From Janibacter limosus NBRC 16128 (lineage in GTDB: Bacteria > Actinomycetota > Actinomycetes > Actinomycetales > Dermatophilaceae): DNA of 64,000 bases. The notes under the pieces were generated by a model. That model had not been told where the DNA came from. It was given only the letters and a program-made list of their open reading frames with translations, and searched no databases. Both the position numbers and the translations under genes were made by a program. How positions within the stretch are numbered: the stretch's first letter is position 1; each line of letters begins with the position of its first letter. Below, one piece after another: positions 24,581-33,260 of this stretch. Location: positions 1-64,000 of the forward strand of contig NZ_BCSS01000012.1 in assembly GCF_001570985.1 (NCBI RefSeq), given 5' to 3'.

Positions 24581-26356
24581 ATGCGCAACACACGCATGGT
24601 GTCGGCACTGGGCGCTCTGGCGCTCGGGCTGACCGGTCTCGCAGCGACGAGCAACGCCACCGCCGCGCCGACCGCAGACACCGCAGACAGTGCAAGGACC
24701 GCGTCCACGAGTGGCGGCAGCACTCACTACGTGGTCCTCGCGGACCGCGGCGCCAGTGCCACGGCCCTCGCCAAACGACTGGAGGCGAAGGGAGCGACCG
24801 TCACCTCGGTCAACGAGGCGGTCGGCATGGTCACCGTGACCTCGAGCGACGCAGACTTCGCGAGCTCGGCCCGGGCGATGAAGGACGTCTTCGGCGCCGC
24901 TGACGAAGGTGTCGTCGGACGATCTCCGGTCAACAAGAAGAAAGATGCCGTCGAGCGACCGACCAAGGGCCAGGGCGCCGCCAAGGGGCCGGGTGCGACG
25001 AAGGGCAACACCCAGGCCAACAAGGGCAAGGGCAAGTACAAGAAGGGCGCCGCCGACCCCCTGGACGACAAGCTCTGGGGCATGGACATGATCAATGCCG
25101 CGGCGGCCCACAAGACCGAGGCCGGTGACAAGCGGGTCAAGGTCGGCATCATCGACACCGGTGTCGATGCGAGCCACCCGGACATCGCTCCCAACTTCGA
25201 CCGCAAGCTCTCACGCAACTTCGTCACGGACATCCCGGACATCGACGGACCGTGCGAGGTCGAGTCCTGCGTCGACCCGGCCGACGTCGACAACGGTGGC
25301 CACGGCACTCACGTTGCGGGCACGGTCGCCGCGGCCAAGAACGGCATCGGTGTCTCGGGTGTCGCGCCCGAGGCCTCCATCGTCAACGTCCGCGCAGGGC
25401 AGGACGCGGGCTACTTTTTCGTCGGCCCGACGGTCAACGCGCTGACCTACTCGGCGGACGCCGGCATCGACGTGGTCAACATGAGCTTCTACGTCGACCC
25501 GTGGGCGTACTACTGCACGGACGGCGCGCCGGAGGACAGCCCGGAGGAGGCCGCTGAGCAGAACATGATCATCGAGTCCGTCTCGCGGGCCATGCGCTAC
25601 GCCCACGACAACGGCGTGACGATGGTCGGGGCCTTGGGCAACGCGTACACCGACCTGGCCAACCCTGGGACCGACAGCTCGAGCCCCAACTACCCCGCGG
25701 GCAACGAGCACGACCGCACCATCGACCCGGCCAGCTGCATGGACCTGCCGACCCAGGGCAAGGACGTCATCGGCGTCTCCGCGGTCGGTCCGTCGGAGCG
25801 CAAGTCGTACTACTCCAACTGGACGACCGACCTGAGCAGCGACCAGATCGAGGTGGCCGCCCCCGGCGGTGACGCCTACGACTGGCCCAGTGCCACCGGG
25901 CCCAACCCCGCCAGCATGATCCTGTCCTCGGTCCCCGAGAACGTGGTCAAGTCCGAGGGCTCCGTCGACGAGGACGGCAATGTCAGGCCCGGCGCCGAGG
26001 GCTCCGTCTTCAAGGACTGCGACACGGTCAAGGGCAAGGAGGTCTGCGGGTACTACGAGTACTACCAGGGCACCTCGATGGCGTCCCCGCACGCGGCGGG
26101 CGTCTCGGCGCTCATCGTCTCCCGCTACGGCAAGGTCAACGGCAAGGCCGGCTTCGGGATGAACCCCGACACCGTCGCGAGCGTCCTGATGGACTCCGCG
26201 CGCAACACGCCCTGCCCCGAGCCGCGCCTGTTCGACTACCCGGCACCCATCCCGGCGTCGTACAACGCGGAGTGTGTCGGTGACGACGACTTCAACGGCT
26301 TCTACGGCGACGGCATCATCGATGCCGAGGCCGCGGTGGCCAAGAAGAAGCTCTGA
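24581..26356 (+). CDS. Secreted subtilisin-family (S8) serine protease
   Basis: A 591-residue exported protease. A signal peptide (MRNTRMVSALGALALGLTGLAATSNATA) is followed by an I9-type inhibitor propeptide (~48-106). A Lys/Gly/Pro-rich linker (~117-157) precedes the S8 catalytic domain. The catalytic triad is D192 (IIDTGVDASHPD), H241 (NGGHGTHVAG) and Ser in GTSMASPHAAG. It ends soon after the catalytic domain (DAEAAVAKKKL). The ATG at 24581 has an ideal GGGAGGA site 5-6 nt upstream; an earlier in-frame ATG lacks one. Cysteine pairs (CEVESC, CSDTV-like) may form disulfides. The role is probably extracellular peptide scavenging. Confidence 0.93.
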   Translation: MRNTRMVSALGALALGLTGLAATSNATAAPTADTADSARTASTSGGSTHYVVLADRGASATALAKRLEAKGATVTSVNEAVGMVTVTSSDADFASSARAMKDVFGAADEGVVGRSPVNKKKDAVERPTKGQGAAKGPGATKGNTQANKGKGKYKKGAADPLDDKLWGMDMINAAAAHKTEAGDKRVKVGIIDTGVDASHPDIAPNFDRKLSRNFVTDIPDIDGPCEVESCVDPADVDNGGHGTHVAGTVAAAKNGIGVSGVAPEASIVNVRAGQDAGYFFVGPTVNALTYSADAGIDVVNMSFYVDPWAYYCTDGAPEDSPEEAAEQNMIIESVSRAMRYAHDNGVTMVGALGNAYTDLANPGTDSSSPNYPAGNEHDRTIDPASCMDLPTQGKDVIGVSAVGPSERKSYYSNWTTDLSSDQIEVAAPGGDAYDWPSATGPNPASMILSSVPENVVKSEGSVDEDGNVRPGAEGSVFKDCDTVKGKEVCGYYEYYQGTSMASPHAAGVSALIVSRYGKVNGKAGFGMNPDTVASVLMDSARNTPCPEPRLFDYPAPIPASYNAECVGDDDFNGFYGDGIIDAEAAVAKKKL

Positions 26357-26381
26357 CCAGCTCCACGCCGCCACACGGCAC

Positions 26382-26414
26382 CGAAGGCGCCGCCCCTCGT
26401 GGGCGGCGCCTTCG
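26382..26414. terminator. Shared terminator of the subtilase and convergent gene
   Basis: cgaaggcgccgccc and gggcggcgccttcg form a perfect 14-bp stem with a 5-nt loop. The next bases are TCATGG, and TCA is the stop codon of the convergent minus-strand gene. Confidence 0.88.
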
Positions 26415-27170
26415 TCATGGGCGCAGGGTCTTGTGGGCCTCGACCATGGCCGGCCCGTACCAGGTGAGCAGGCGTCCGCTGACGAGCTGCGTCGGGACTT
26501 GGGCGAAGGCCTCCGGCCCATCGTCTGCCGTGAACTCGTAGGGCTCGTCCGGCAGCAGGACGAGGTCGATGTCGGCGCGGTCGAGGTCCGCGAGGTCGAC
26601 GTGCGGATATCGATCGGTCGGATCGGCGTCCGGCCCGGCGAGGACATTGGTCCAACCCAGGCGGGTGAGCAGGTCGGTCGTGTAGGTGCGTGGCCCCACG
26701 GCCATCCACGGATCGCGCCAGATCGGGACTGCGACCCGTCCGCGCGGCTCGGGTGGGGGAGCGGACCACAGCTCGTCGGCGTCAGCGAGCCAGTCCGGCA
26801 CCGTGGCACCCAGTACCTCGCCGAAGAGCCGGCGCATCGAGCTGAGCGACGTCGGCACGTCCTCGATGTCCGTGACCCACACGCGGATGCCCTGCTCGCG
26901 CATCCGTCGGACGTCGAGTTCTCGATTTTCTTCCTTGTTGGCCACGACGAGATCGGGGGACAGGCTGGCGATGGCCTTGAGATCGGGGTTCTTGGTACCG
27001 CGGACCCGGGCGACGTCGAGGTCGGCCGGATGGGTGCACCAGTCCGTGGCTCCGACGAGGACGTCGGGGCAGCTCTGGGCGATGGCTTCGGTGAGGCTCG
27101 GGACGAGCGAGACGACCCGCTCGAGCGAGGGCGGGAGGTCGACTGGGTCGCCGAGGTCGTCGTGCAGCAT
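26415..27170 (-). CDS. Orphan helical-backbone metal-receptor (BtuF-like) protein without signal peptide
   Basis: A 251-residue protein of the periplasmic-binding type III fold: RVVSLVPSLTEAIAQ, VGATDWCTHP, VRGTKNPDLKAIASLSPDLVVANKEENR and VLLPDEPYEF match the BtuF/FhuD-like superfamily used for cobalamin or metal-chelate binding. It lacks a signal peptide and lipobox, and no ABC permease or ATPase lies nearby, so it is likely cytosolic and not a classical receptor. The ATG overlaps the stop of the DUF202 gene by one base (TGATG), and the stop sits at the edge of the shared terminator. Cobalamin handling would suit the nearby B12-dependent IcmF, but this is speculative. Confidence 0.75.
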   Translation of the reverse strand: MLHDDLGDPVDLPPSLERVVSLVPSLTEAIAQSCPDVLVGATDWCTHPADLDVARVRGTKNPDLKAIASLSPDLVVANKEENRELDVRRMREQGIRVWVTDIEDVPTSLSSMRRLFGEVLGATVPDWLADADELWSAPPPEPRGRVAVPIWRDPWMAVGPRTYTTDLLTRLGWTNVLAGPDADPTDRYPHVDLADLDRADIDLVLLPDEPYEFTADDGPEAFAQVPTQLVSGRLLTWYGPAMVEAHKTLRP

Positions 27171-27496
27171 CAGGACATCGTGACAGCGAGGGCGAGGAGC
27201 TCGGTGAGGGCCATCGCCGTGACCGCCAGAGCCAGGGCGAAGGGGGCCCGGCCATCGCGTCGTCGGGACGGCTCGACCGGGGCTGTCGCATAGCGACGAC
27301 GGCCCAGGGCGAAGGCTGTCGCCGCCATGGCGAGGGTGGCGAGCAGGATGACCAGGGCGGCCGGACCGAGGGTCTCCCCGGAGTGCCGGGCGATGATCGC
27401 GGCGCCCCCTGCGCTGGCCAGTGCGGTGCGCTGCCAGGCCAGGGCGGTGCGCTCCGGTTGGGCCCCGAAGGGAGTGGCGCGGGCGAGCTCGCTCAT
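27170..27496 (-). CDS. DUF202 membrane protein
   Basis: A 108-residue protein with the DUF202 hallmark near the N-terminus (ERTALAWQRTALASAGGAAIIAR) and three hydrophobic helices. The start ATG at 27496 lies 7 nt after the stop of the next DUF202 gene (transcribed first). An upstream-running reading frame is just a shadow of that gene. Function is unknown; DUF202 proteins are small inner-membrane proteins often encoded in tandem. Confidence 0.8.
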   Translation of the reverse strand: MSELARATPFGAQPERTALAWQRTALASAGGAAIIARHSGETLGPAALVILLATLAMAATAFALGRRRYATAPVEPSRRRDGRAPFALALAVTAMALTELLALAVTMS

Positions 27497-27503
27497 CTGC
27501 GCC

Positions 27504-27869
27504 TCACGACCCGACGATGACGACCGCGAGCACGGCCGCGGCGACGAGGACGACACCTGTGACCACTGCCGCGGCGACACCGAGCGAGGGCAGCGGCTCA
27601 CCGCGACGCATCGCCCGCTCGGCCATCGCCCAGCGGACGAAGGCGAGCACGGGGCAGATGGCGCCGAGCGCGAGCAGCATCGCGGCCAGCCCCCGGGCGA
27701 AGCCGTCGGACACCCCGAGGTCGAGGACGTCGACGGCCACGCCGGCGGCGAGCAGCGCGAGCGTCGTGCGCAGCCACGCGAGGAAGGTGCGCTCGTTGGC
27801 GAGGGAGAACCGGTAGTCCGGGTCCTCCCCTTCGTCATAGACCTGCGCAGGCCAACGATCGGTGCTCAC
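27504..27869 (-). CDS. YidH-type DUF202 membrane protein
   Basis: A 121-residue protein with RFSLANERTFLAWLRTTLALLAAGVAV, the canonical DUF202 motif, and three membrane helices. It heads a three-gene minus-strand operon (YidH-like, DUF202, BtuF-like) with tight spacing or overlap. It follows icmF by 18 nt, so icmF transcripts may read through. Function is unknown. Confidence 0.85.
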   Translation of the reverse strand: MSTDRWPAQVYDEGEDPDYRFSLANERTFLAWLRTTLALLAAGVAVDVLDLGVSDGFARGLAAMLLALGAICPVLAFVRWAMAERAMRRGEPLPSLGVAAAVVTGVVLVAAAVLAVVIVGS

Positions 27870-27887
27870 CCCGCCACGCTAGCCCGC

Positions 27888-30800
27888 TCAGACATTGCGC
27901 CGGTACTGGCCGCCCACCTCGAAGAAGGCATCCGTGACCTGCTGGAGGCTGCACACCCGTGCCGCATCCATGAGGACCGCGAAGACATTGGCGTCGGTGG
28001 TCGCGGCCTCCTTGAGGCGCGCGATCGCCTGCTCGGCCTCCTCGCGGTGGGTCTCCTGATAGGAGCGCACCCGCTGCAGCTGCGAGACCTTTTCGTCCTC
28101 GGTGGCGCGGGCCAGCTCGATCTCGTCCGGCTCGCCCTTCTCGCCGTCCTCGCGCAGGAAGGTGTTGACACCGATGATCGGCACGGATCCGTCGTGCTTG
28201 CCGTGCTCGTAGAGCAGCGACTCGTCCTGGATCCGACCGCGCTGGTACCCGGTCTCCATGGCCCCGAGGACCCCACCACGGTCGTTGATCCGGTCGAACT
28301 CGGTGAGGACGGCTTCCTCGACGAGGTCGGTGAGCTCATCGATGATGTAGCTGCCCTGGAGGGGGTTCTCGTTCATCGACAGCCCCCACTCGCGGTTGAT
28401 GATCAGCTGGATCGCCAGGGCCCGGCGCACGGACTCCGTCGAGGGCGTGGTGACGGCCTCGTCATAGGCATTGGTGTGCAGGCTGTTGGCGTTGTCGTAG
28501 AGGGCGTTGAGCGCCTGCAGCGTGGTGCGGATGTCGTTGAAGTCCATCTCCTGCGCGTGCAGCGACCGGCCGGAGGTCTGGATGTGGTACTTCAGCTTCT
28601 GGCTGCGGTCGTTGGCGCCGTATTTCTCCTTCATCGCGACGGCCCAGATGCGGCGAGCGACGCGGCCGAGGACCGAGTACTCCGGGTCCATTCCGGAGGA
28701 GAAGAAGAAGGACAGGTTGGGCGCGAAGTCGTTGATGTCCATACCCCGCGCGAGGTAGGCCTCGACGTAGGTGAAGCCATTGGCCAGGGTGAAGGCGAGC
28801 TGGCTGATGGGGTTGGCCCCGGCCTCGGCGATGTGGTAGCCGGAGATGCTCACCGAGTAGAAGTTGCGCACCCCCTGCTCGATGAACCACTCCTGGATGT
28901 CAGCCATCATCCGCAGGGAGAACTCGGTGGAGAAGAGGCAGGTGTTTTGTCCCTGGTCCTCCTTGAGGATGTCGGCCTGGACCGTGCCGCGCACATTCTG
29001 CAAAGCGTGCTCGCGCAGCTCGTCGGCCTCCGCGCCGGAGGGCTCGCGGCCCTCGCGCTCGCGGAAGGCGTCGACCTGCTGGTCGATCGCGGTGTTGAGG
29101 AAGAAGGCCAGGACCGTCGGCGCCGGGCCGTTGATCGTCATCGAGACACTCGTCGTCGGTGAGAGCAGGTCGAATCCGGAGTACAGCGCCTTCATGTCGT
29201 CGAGGGTCGCGACCGAGACGCCCGAGGTGCCGACCTTGCCGTAGATGTCGGGACGCTCGCCCGGGTCACGGCCGTAGAGGGTCACCGAGTCGAAGGCCGT
29301 GGACAGGCGGGTGGCCGGCTGCCCCTTGGACAGCAGCTTGAAGCGACGGTTGGTGCGGAAGGGGTCGCCCTCCCCGGCGAACATGCGCGCCGGGTCCTCG
29401 TTGTCGCGCTTGAAGGGGAAGACGCCGGCGGTGTACGGGAAGGAACCGGGCAGGTTCTCCGAGCGCCAGTAGGTGACGAGGTCACCGTGGTCGGTGTGCT
29501 TGGGCAGGGCGACGCGCGGGATCTTGTTGCCCGACAACGACTCCTTGGTCAGCTTGGTGTGCAGCTCCTTGCCGCGGATCGTGACGACCTGCTCGTCGCC
29601 CGAGTAGGACTCGACGATGGCGGGCCAGCGCTCGATCTGCTCGGTCACCTCGGCCGGCAGGTCCTTGCGTGCGGCGTCGAGCAGCTCGTCGACGCCGTGC
29701 CCGTCCTTGCCGGCTGCGGTCAGCTCGTCGTCGACGGCCGCCAGGCGCTGCACCCGGCGAGCGCCGTCGGCGAGCTGCTCGGTGCGGGAGTGGTAGCCGC
29801 GCACGGTGTCGGTGATCTCCGCGAGATAGCGCACCCGGGTGGCGGGGACGACCTGACCGAAGCGGGTCGAGTACTTGGTGTCGACGGGCGCGAGCTGCCC
29901 CTCGTCGACGGTGAGGCCCTTGTCCGCGAGGAGGTCCCGCAGGTGCTGGTAGAGCGCCGTGACCCCGTCGTCGTTGAAGGTCGCGGCCGAGGTGCCGAAG
30001 ACCGGCATCTCCTCGGGGCGCTGGCCGAAGGCCTCGCGGTTGCGCACGATCTGGCGGGCGACATCGCGCAGCGCGTCTGCGGCACCGCGACGCTCGAACT
30101 TGTTGATCGCGACGACCTCGGCGAAGTCGAGCATGTCGATCTTCTCCAGCTGGCTGGCCGCGCCGAACTCCGGCGTCATGACGTACATCGGCACGTCGAC
30201 GAAGGGGACGATGGCGGCGTCGCCCTGGCCGATGCCGGGCGTCTCGATGATGACGAGGTCGTAACCCGCAGCCTTGGTGATGTCGATGACCGTCTGCATC
30301 GCCTCGGGGACCTCACGGTCACCGCGGGTGGCGAGGGATCGGAAGAACACGGGGGACGAGCCCGCGGCGCTCTCGCCGAGCGAGTTCATCCGGATGCGGT
30401 CACCGAGGAGCGCACCGCCACCCTTGCGCCGGGTGGGGTCGACGGCGATGACGGCGATGCGCAGCTTGTCCTGCTGGTCGACGCGGAAACGCCGCACGAG
30501 CTCGTCGGTCAGCGAGGACTTGCCGGAGCCGCCGGTGCCGGTGAGGCCCAGGACAGGGGCGTGGGAGGCCTGGGCCGCCTGGGCGATGCCCTCGAGGAAG
30601 GCCTCGTCGAGGTGGCCGAGCTCGGCACCCGAGATGGCGCGGGCGATCGCGGCGCGATCACCGGAGAGGACCGCGTCGAGGGAGACCGGCGCGGTCTCCC
30701 AGACATCGGTGTCGCAGTCGGCGATAAGCGTGTTGATCATGCCGGGCAGACCGAGGCGCTGACCGTCCTCGGGGGAGAAGATCGTCACGCCGGCCTCGCG

Positions 30801-31142
30801 CAGCCGAGTGATCTCCTCGGGCACGATGACGCCCCCGCCACCACCGAAGACCTTGACGTGGCCCGCACCCTGCTCGCGCAGCAGCTGGGTGAGGTACTCG
30901 AAGTACTCGACGTGCCCGCCCTGGTAGGAGGAGACGGCAACGCCCTGGACGTCCTCCTCGATCGCCGCGTCGACGACCTCCTGGACGGAGCGGTTGTGGC
31001 CCAGGTGGATGACCTCGGCGCCCTGGCTCTGCATGATCCGCCGCATGATGTTGATCGAGGCGTCGTGGCCGTCGAACAGCGCGGAGGCCGTGACGAATCG
31101 GACCGGGTGGGTCGGGGAGTGCAGCTGCGGAGCCTGGGTCAT
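27888..31142 (-). CDS. icmF: Fused isobutyryl-CoA mutase
   Basis: A B12-dependent enzyme interconverting isobutyryl-CoA and n-butyryl-CoA. The 1084 residues show the IcmF order. First is an N-terminal cobalamin-binding domain (FDGHDASINIMRRI, His26 as lower axial ligand; later HVKVFGGGGGVI). Next is a MeaB-like chaperone GTPase (GLTGTGGSGKSSLTDEL, VDPTRRKGGGALLGDRIRMN, NKFERRG). The C-terminal mutase domain follows (GVFPFKRDNEDPARMFAGEGDP; RFKLLSKGQPATRLSTAFDSVTLYG in separate blocks; SISGYHIAEAGANP). The ATG at 31142 has an AGGTAGG site. A 12-bp candidate operator upstream (31187-31198) is shared with the neighbouring marR promoter. Confidence 0.95.
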   Translation of the reverse strand: MTQAPQLHSPTHPVRFVTASALFDGHDASINIMRRIMQSQGAEVIHLGHNRSVQEVVDAAIEEDVQGVAVSSYQGGHVEYFEYLTQLLREQGAGHVKVFGGGGGVIVPEEITRLREAGVTIFSPEDGQRLGLPGMINTLIADCDTDVWETAPVSLDAVLSGDRAAIARAISGAELGHLDEAFLEGIAQAAQASHAPVLGLTGTGGSGKSSLTDELVRRFRVDQQDKLRIAVIAVDPTRRKGGGALLGDRIRMNSLGESAAGSSPVFFRSLATRGDREVPEAMQTVIDITKAAGYDLVIIETPGIGQGDAAIVPFVDVPMYVMTPEFGAASQLEKIDMLDFAEVVAINKFERRGAADALRDVARQIVRNREAFGQRPEEMPVFGTSAATFNDDGVTALYQHLRDLLADKGLTVDEGQLAPVDTKYSTRFGQVVPATRVRYLAEITDTVRGYHSRTEQLADGARRVQRLAAVDDELTAAGKDGHGVDELLDAARKDLPAEVTEQIERWPAIVESYSGDEQVVTIRGKELHTKLTKESLSGNKIPRVALPKHTDHGDLVTYWRSENLPGSFPYTAGVFPFKRDNEDPARMFAGEGDPFRTNRRFKLLSKGQPATRLSTAFDSVTLYGRDPGERPDIYGKVGTSGVSVATLDDMKALYSGFDLLSPTTSVSMTINGPAPTVLAFFLNTAIDQQVDAFREREGREPSGAEADELREHALQNVRGTVQADILKEDQGQNTCLFSTEFSLRMMADIQEWFIEQGVRNFYSVSISGYHIAEAGANPISQLAFTLANGFTYVEAYLARGMDINDFAPNLSFFFSSGMDPEYSVLGRVARRIWAVAMKEKYGANDRSQKLKYHIQTSGRSLHAQEMDFNDIRTTLQALNALYDNANSLHTNAYDEAVTTPSTESVRRALAIQLIINREWGLSMNENPLQGSYIIDELTDLVEEAVLTEFDRINDRGGVLGAMETGYQRGRIQDESLLYEHGKHDGSVPIIGVNTFLREDGEKGEPDEIELARATEDEKVSQLQRVRSYQETHREEAEQAIARLKEAATTDANVFAVLMDAARVCSLQQVTDAFFEVGGQYRRNV

Positions 31143-31186
31143 GGCCTACCTCGTCGTCGAAGTGCGGTGGGGTCTTGCATCAATGC

Positions 31187-31198
31187 TAGGACATCCAA
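31187..31198. promoter_or_regulatory. Candidate MarR operator upstream of icmF
   Basis: TAGGACATCCAA (minus strand TTGGATGTCCTA) lies 45 bp upstream of icmF. It matches 9 of 12 bases of the palindromic TAGGACGCCCTA in the marR promoter. The regulator gene is directly next door, so the site is a plausible target. Confidence 0.55.
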
Positions 31199-31213
31199 GT
31201 ATTTGCGCGCCAG

Positions 31214-31717
31214 TCACGTCACCCCGACGACATCTCCATGGGTTGCCCGCAGGGCCGACAGGAGTCGGGTGGCGTCGCGGACCTGGGTGGGGTCCAGGCC
31301 GGGGGAGGAGAAGACCTGCTCATTGAGGTCACGGGTGGCGCGCTCGACGAGCTCCTCGCCGGCCGCGGTGAGGGAGGCGAGGACGACCCGACGATCGGAC
31401 TCGCGGCGCAGGCGCTCGACGAGCCCTTGGGTCTCGAGCCGGGTGACTGCGCTCGTCACGCTGGTCGCGTGGACCTGCAGCAGTGATCCGAGGCGGCTCA
31501 TCGGCATCGACTGCTGCCGGCTGAAGGCGAGCAGACGCAGGATCTCGAAGCGGGCAAAGGTGAGGCCGTGCGGACGCAGGGTCGCCTCGACCCGCTCGTG
31601 GACGAGCTGCTGGGCGCGCACGACCGAGGTGACCAGCGCCATGCCGTCGGCAGCGTCCGACCAGCCGTGCGAGATCCACTGGGCATGGGCTGCGGCAATG
31701 GGGTCGCGATCGGTCAT
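31214..31717 (-). CDS. MarR-family transcriptional regulator, likely controlling icmF
   Basis: A 167-residue winged-helix repressor. Helices carry RVEATLRPHGLTFARFEILRLLAF and the recognition region MSRLGSLLQVHATSVTSAVTRLETQGLVER, then the wing RESDRRVVLASLTAAGEELV. It lies 71 nt upstream of icmF in the same direction. TACAAT at 31724-31729 (minus strand) is a perfect -10 box 6 nt before the ATG, so a leaderless message is likely. The palindrome TAGGACGCCCTA overlaps that box, predicting autoregulation. An acyl-CoA or fatty-acid effector is possible but not shown. Confidence 0.9.
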   Translation of the reverse strand: MTDRDPIAAAHAQWISHGWSDAADGMALVTSVVRAQQLVHERVEATLRPHGLTFARFEILRLLAFSRQQSMPMSRLGSLLQVHATSVTSAVTRLETQGLVERLRRESDRRVVLASLTAAGEELVERATRDLNEQVFSSPGLDPTQVRDATRLLSALRATHGDVVGVT

Positions 31718-31723
31718 GGAGAG

Positions 31724-31739
31724 ATTGTAGGACGCCCTA
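31724..31739. promoter_or_regulatory. marR promoter -10 box overlapped by candidate operator
   Basis: On the minus strand TACAAT (31724-31729) is 6 nt from the marR ATG. The palindrome TAGGGCGTCCTA (31728-31739) overlaps its upstream edge, so a bound dimer would block RNA polymerase. Confidence 0.6.
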
Positions 31740-31839
31740 GGAATTGGGTCGGTCTCATGTGAGGGTGACCTTTCATGGACCGCTTCGTCGCGTCGTGGAA
31801 GGGTAGGAGGTGCACAACACTCGCAATCACGGAGGTTTC

Positions 31840-32436
31840 ATGTACACCCTTCCCGACCTCTCCTACGACTACGGAGCCCTCGAGCCCGCCATGAGTGGCG
31901 AGATCCTCGAGCTGCACCACGACAAGCACCACGCCGCCTACGTCAAGGGCGCCAACGACACGCTGGAGAAGCTGGCCGAGGCCCGCGACAAGGACCAGCT
32001 CGGTGGCCTCGTCGGCCTCGAGAAGACCTTGGCCTTCAACGTCTCGGGTCACGTCCTGCACTCGATCTTCTGGGAGAACCTCTCCCCGGACGGTGGCGAC
32101 AAGCCGGACGGCGCCCTCGGCACCGCGATCGACGAGCACTTCGGCACCTTCGACAAGTTCCGCGCGCAGCTCACCGCCGCGACGCAGACCACGCAGGGCT
32201 CCGGCTGGGGCGTTCTCGCCTGGGAGCCCCTCGGCCAGCGTCTGCTCGTCACCCAGGTCTACGACCACCACGGCAACGTGGCGACGGGCATGACGCCGCT
32301 CCTGGCCTTCGACGCCTGGGAGCACGCGTACTACCTGCAGTACAAGAATGTGAAGCCGGACTACATCGAGAAGCTCTGGGACATCGTCAACTGGAACGAC
32401 GTCTCCGCTCGCCTCGAGGCCGCCAAGAAGGCCTGA
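31840..32436 (+). CDS. sodA: Superoxide dismutase (Fe/Mn)
   Basis: A 198-residue cytosolic enzyme converting superoxide to peroxide. Metal ligands are visible: H26 in [12 protein letters not shown], His in [17 protein letters not shown], and Asp/His in [13 protein letters not shown]. The stretch [12 protein letters not shown] resembles actinobacterial Fe/Mn enzymes; metal preference is not decided by sequence alone. The ATG at 31840 has a consensus GGAGG 4 nt upstream; an earlier ATG at 31810 would encode the ribosome site itself. A long stem terminator follows. Confidence 0.95.
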   Translation: MYTLPDLSYDYGALEPAMSGEILELHHDKHHAAYVKGANDTLEKLAEARDKDQLGGLVGLEKTLAFNVSGHVLHSIFWENLSPDGGDKPDGALGTAIDEHFGTFDKFRAQLTAATQTTQGSGWGVLAWEPLGQRLLVTQVYDHHGNVATGMTPLLAFDAWEHAYYLQYKNVKPDYIEKLWDIVNWNDVSARLEAAKKA

Positions 32437-32447
32437 TCACGGCAGTC

Positions 32448-32483
32448 AAGGGAGGGACTCACCCACGGGTGGGTCCCTCCCTT
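32448..32483. terminator. Terminator after sodA
   Basis: aagggagggactcaccc pairs with gggtgggtccctccctt (one mismatch), loop ACG, then CGTCATG. It also lies 14 nt from the convergent crcB stop. Confidence 0.85.
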
Positions 32484-32496
32484 CGTCATGTGGCGG

Positions 32497-32853
32497 CTAG
32501 GCCGTGATCGTCCAGCCGAGGGAGAGCAGAGCGATGCCGAGCACGAGATTGAGGGCGAGGTCCGCGAGCGCGTGGCGGGTGCGCCCCGTCCGGGCCGCCG
32601 AGGCGACCTCGACCGCGTGCGTGGCAAAGGTCGTGTACGCGCCGCAGAAGCCGACCCCGACGAGCGGCAGCAGCCAGCTCGGAGCGGCGCCGGAGGCATG
32701 CCCGGCCACGAGGCCAAGGAGCAGTGACCCGGTCGCGTTGACCGCCAGGACCCCTCCTGCGGCGGTGGCGCCGCGCCGACTGAGGGCGGTCGCGACGAGG
32801 TGACGAGAGAGTGCCCCGAGTGCCGCGCCGAGGGCCACGAGCAGCGCGGTCAC
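32497..32853 (-). CDS. crcB: Fluoride channel CrcB/Fluc (second of a tandem pair)
   Basis: A 118-residue inner-membrane fluoride exporter channel with four helices. Family landmarks are GALSRHLVAT, the pore Asn in VNATGSLLLG and the GFCGAYTTFATHAVE segment with the Phe-box/central sodium site region. The GTG start overlaps the stop of the other crcB gene by 4 nt (GTGA). Gram-positive genomes often encode two Fluc proteins that form a heterodimer, and the coupled arrangement fits this. Confidence 0.93.
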   Translation of the reverse strand: MTALLVALGAALGALSRHLVATALSRRGATAAGGVLAVNATGSLLLGLVAGHASGAAPSWLLPLVGVGFCGAYTTFATHAVEVASAARTGRTRHALADLALNLVLGIALLSLGWTITA

Positions 32854-33260
32854 AGCTCACCCTCCGCGACGATCTCGTCAGCCACCGCGTTGCTGTGCCA
32901 CAGCCGGTCGCCGATCACCAGGCCGAGCAGGGCGGCGCCCACCCCGACACCGAGGGTCGTGACGAGGTAGCCCAGGAGTCCGAGCAGACCGTCACCGACC
33001 AGGCCGTGGGCATCCAGGGCGACGCCGGAGTAGGTCGTCCACCCGCCGAGCAGCCCGACCGCGAGGAAGGGGCGGGCGAGCGGGTGGGGGACGCGTCGGG
33101 CCAGCCACGTCACGAGCAGCCCCATCGCGAAGGCCCCGGAGAGGTTGACGAGCAGCGTGCCCCAGACGGCACCGGAGGCGAGGGATGCCAGGCCCCAGCG
33201 GCCCAGCGACCCGACCGCTCCGCCTGCTGCGACGGCGGCGAGGGCGCCCCCTTCGCTCAT
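32850..33260 (-). CDS. crcB: Fluoride channel CrcB/Fluc (first of a tandem pair)
   Basis: A 136-residue partner of the downstream CrcB: GGAVGSLGRWGLASL, LVNLSGAFAMGLL (pore Asn) and LLGGWTTYSGVALDA are conserved family segments, with four helices and a hydrophilic acidic C-terminus. The ATG at 33260 overlaps the aminotransferase stop (ATGA), so translation of the three genes is coupled. No fluoride riboswitch is visible; the operon promoter lies before the aminotransferase. Confidence 0.92.
   Translation of the reverse strand: MSEGGALAAVAAGGAVGSLGRWGLASLASGAVWGTLLVNLSGAFAMGLLVTWLARRVPHPLARPFLAVGLLGGWTTYSGVALDAHGLVGDGLLGLLGYLVTTLGVGVGAALLGLVIGDRLWHSNAVADEIVAEGEL

Noticed and set aside
29487-31730. 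Plus-strand 747-codon frame opposite icmF and marR
   Set aside because: Antisense shadow spanning two real genes; low-complexity Val/Leu/Asp pattern.
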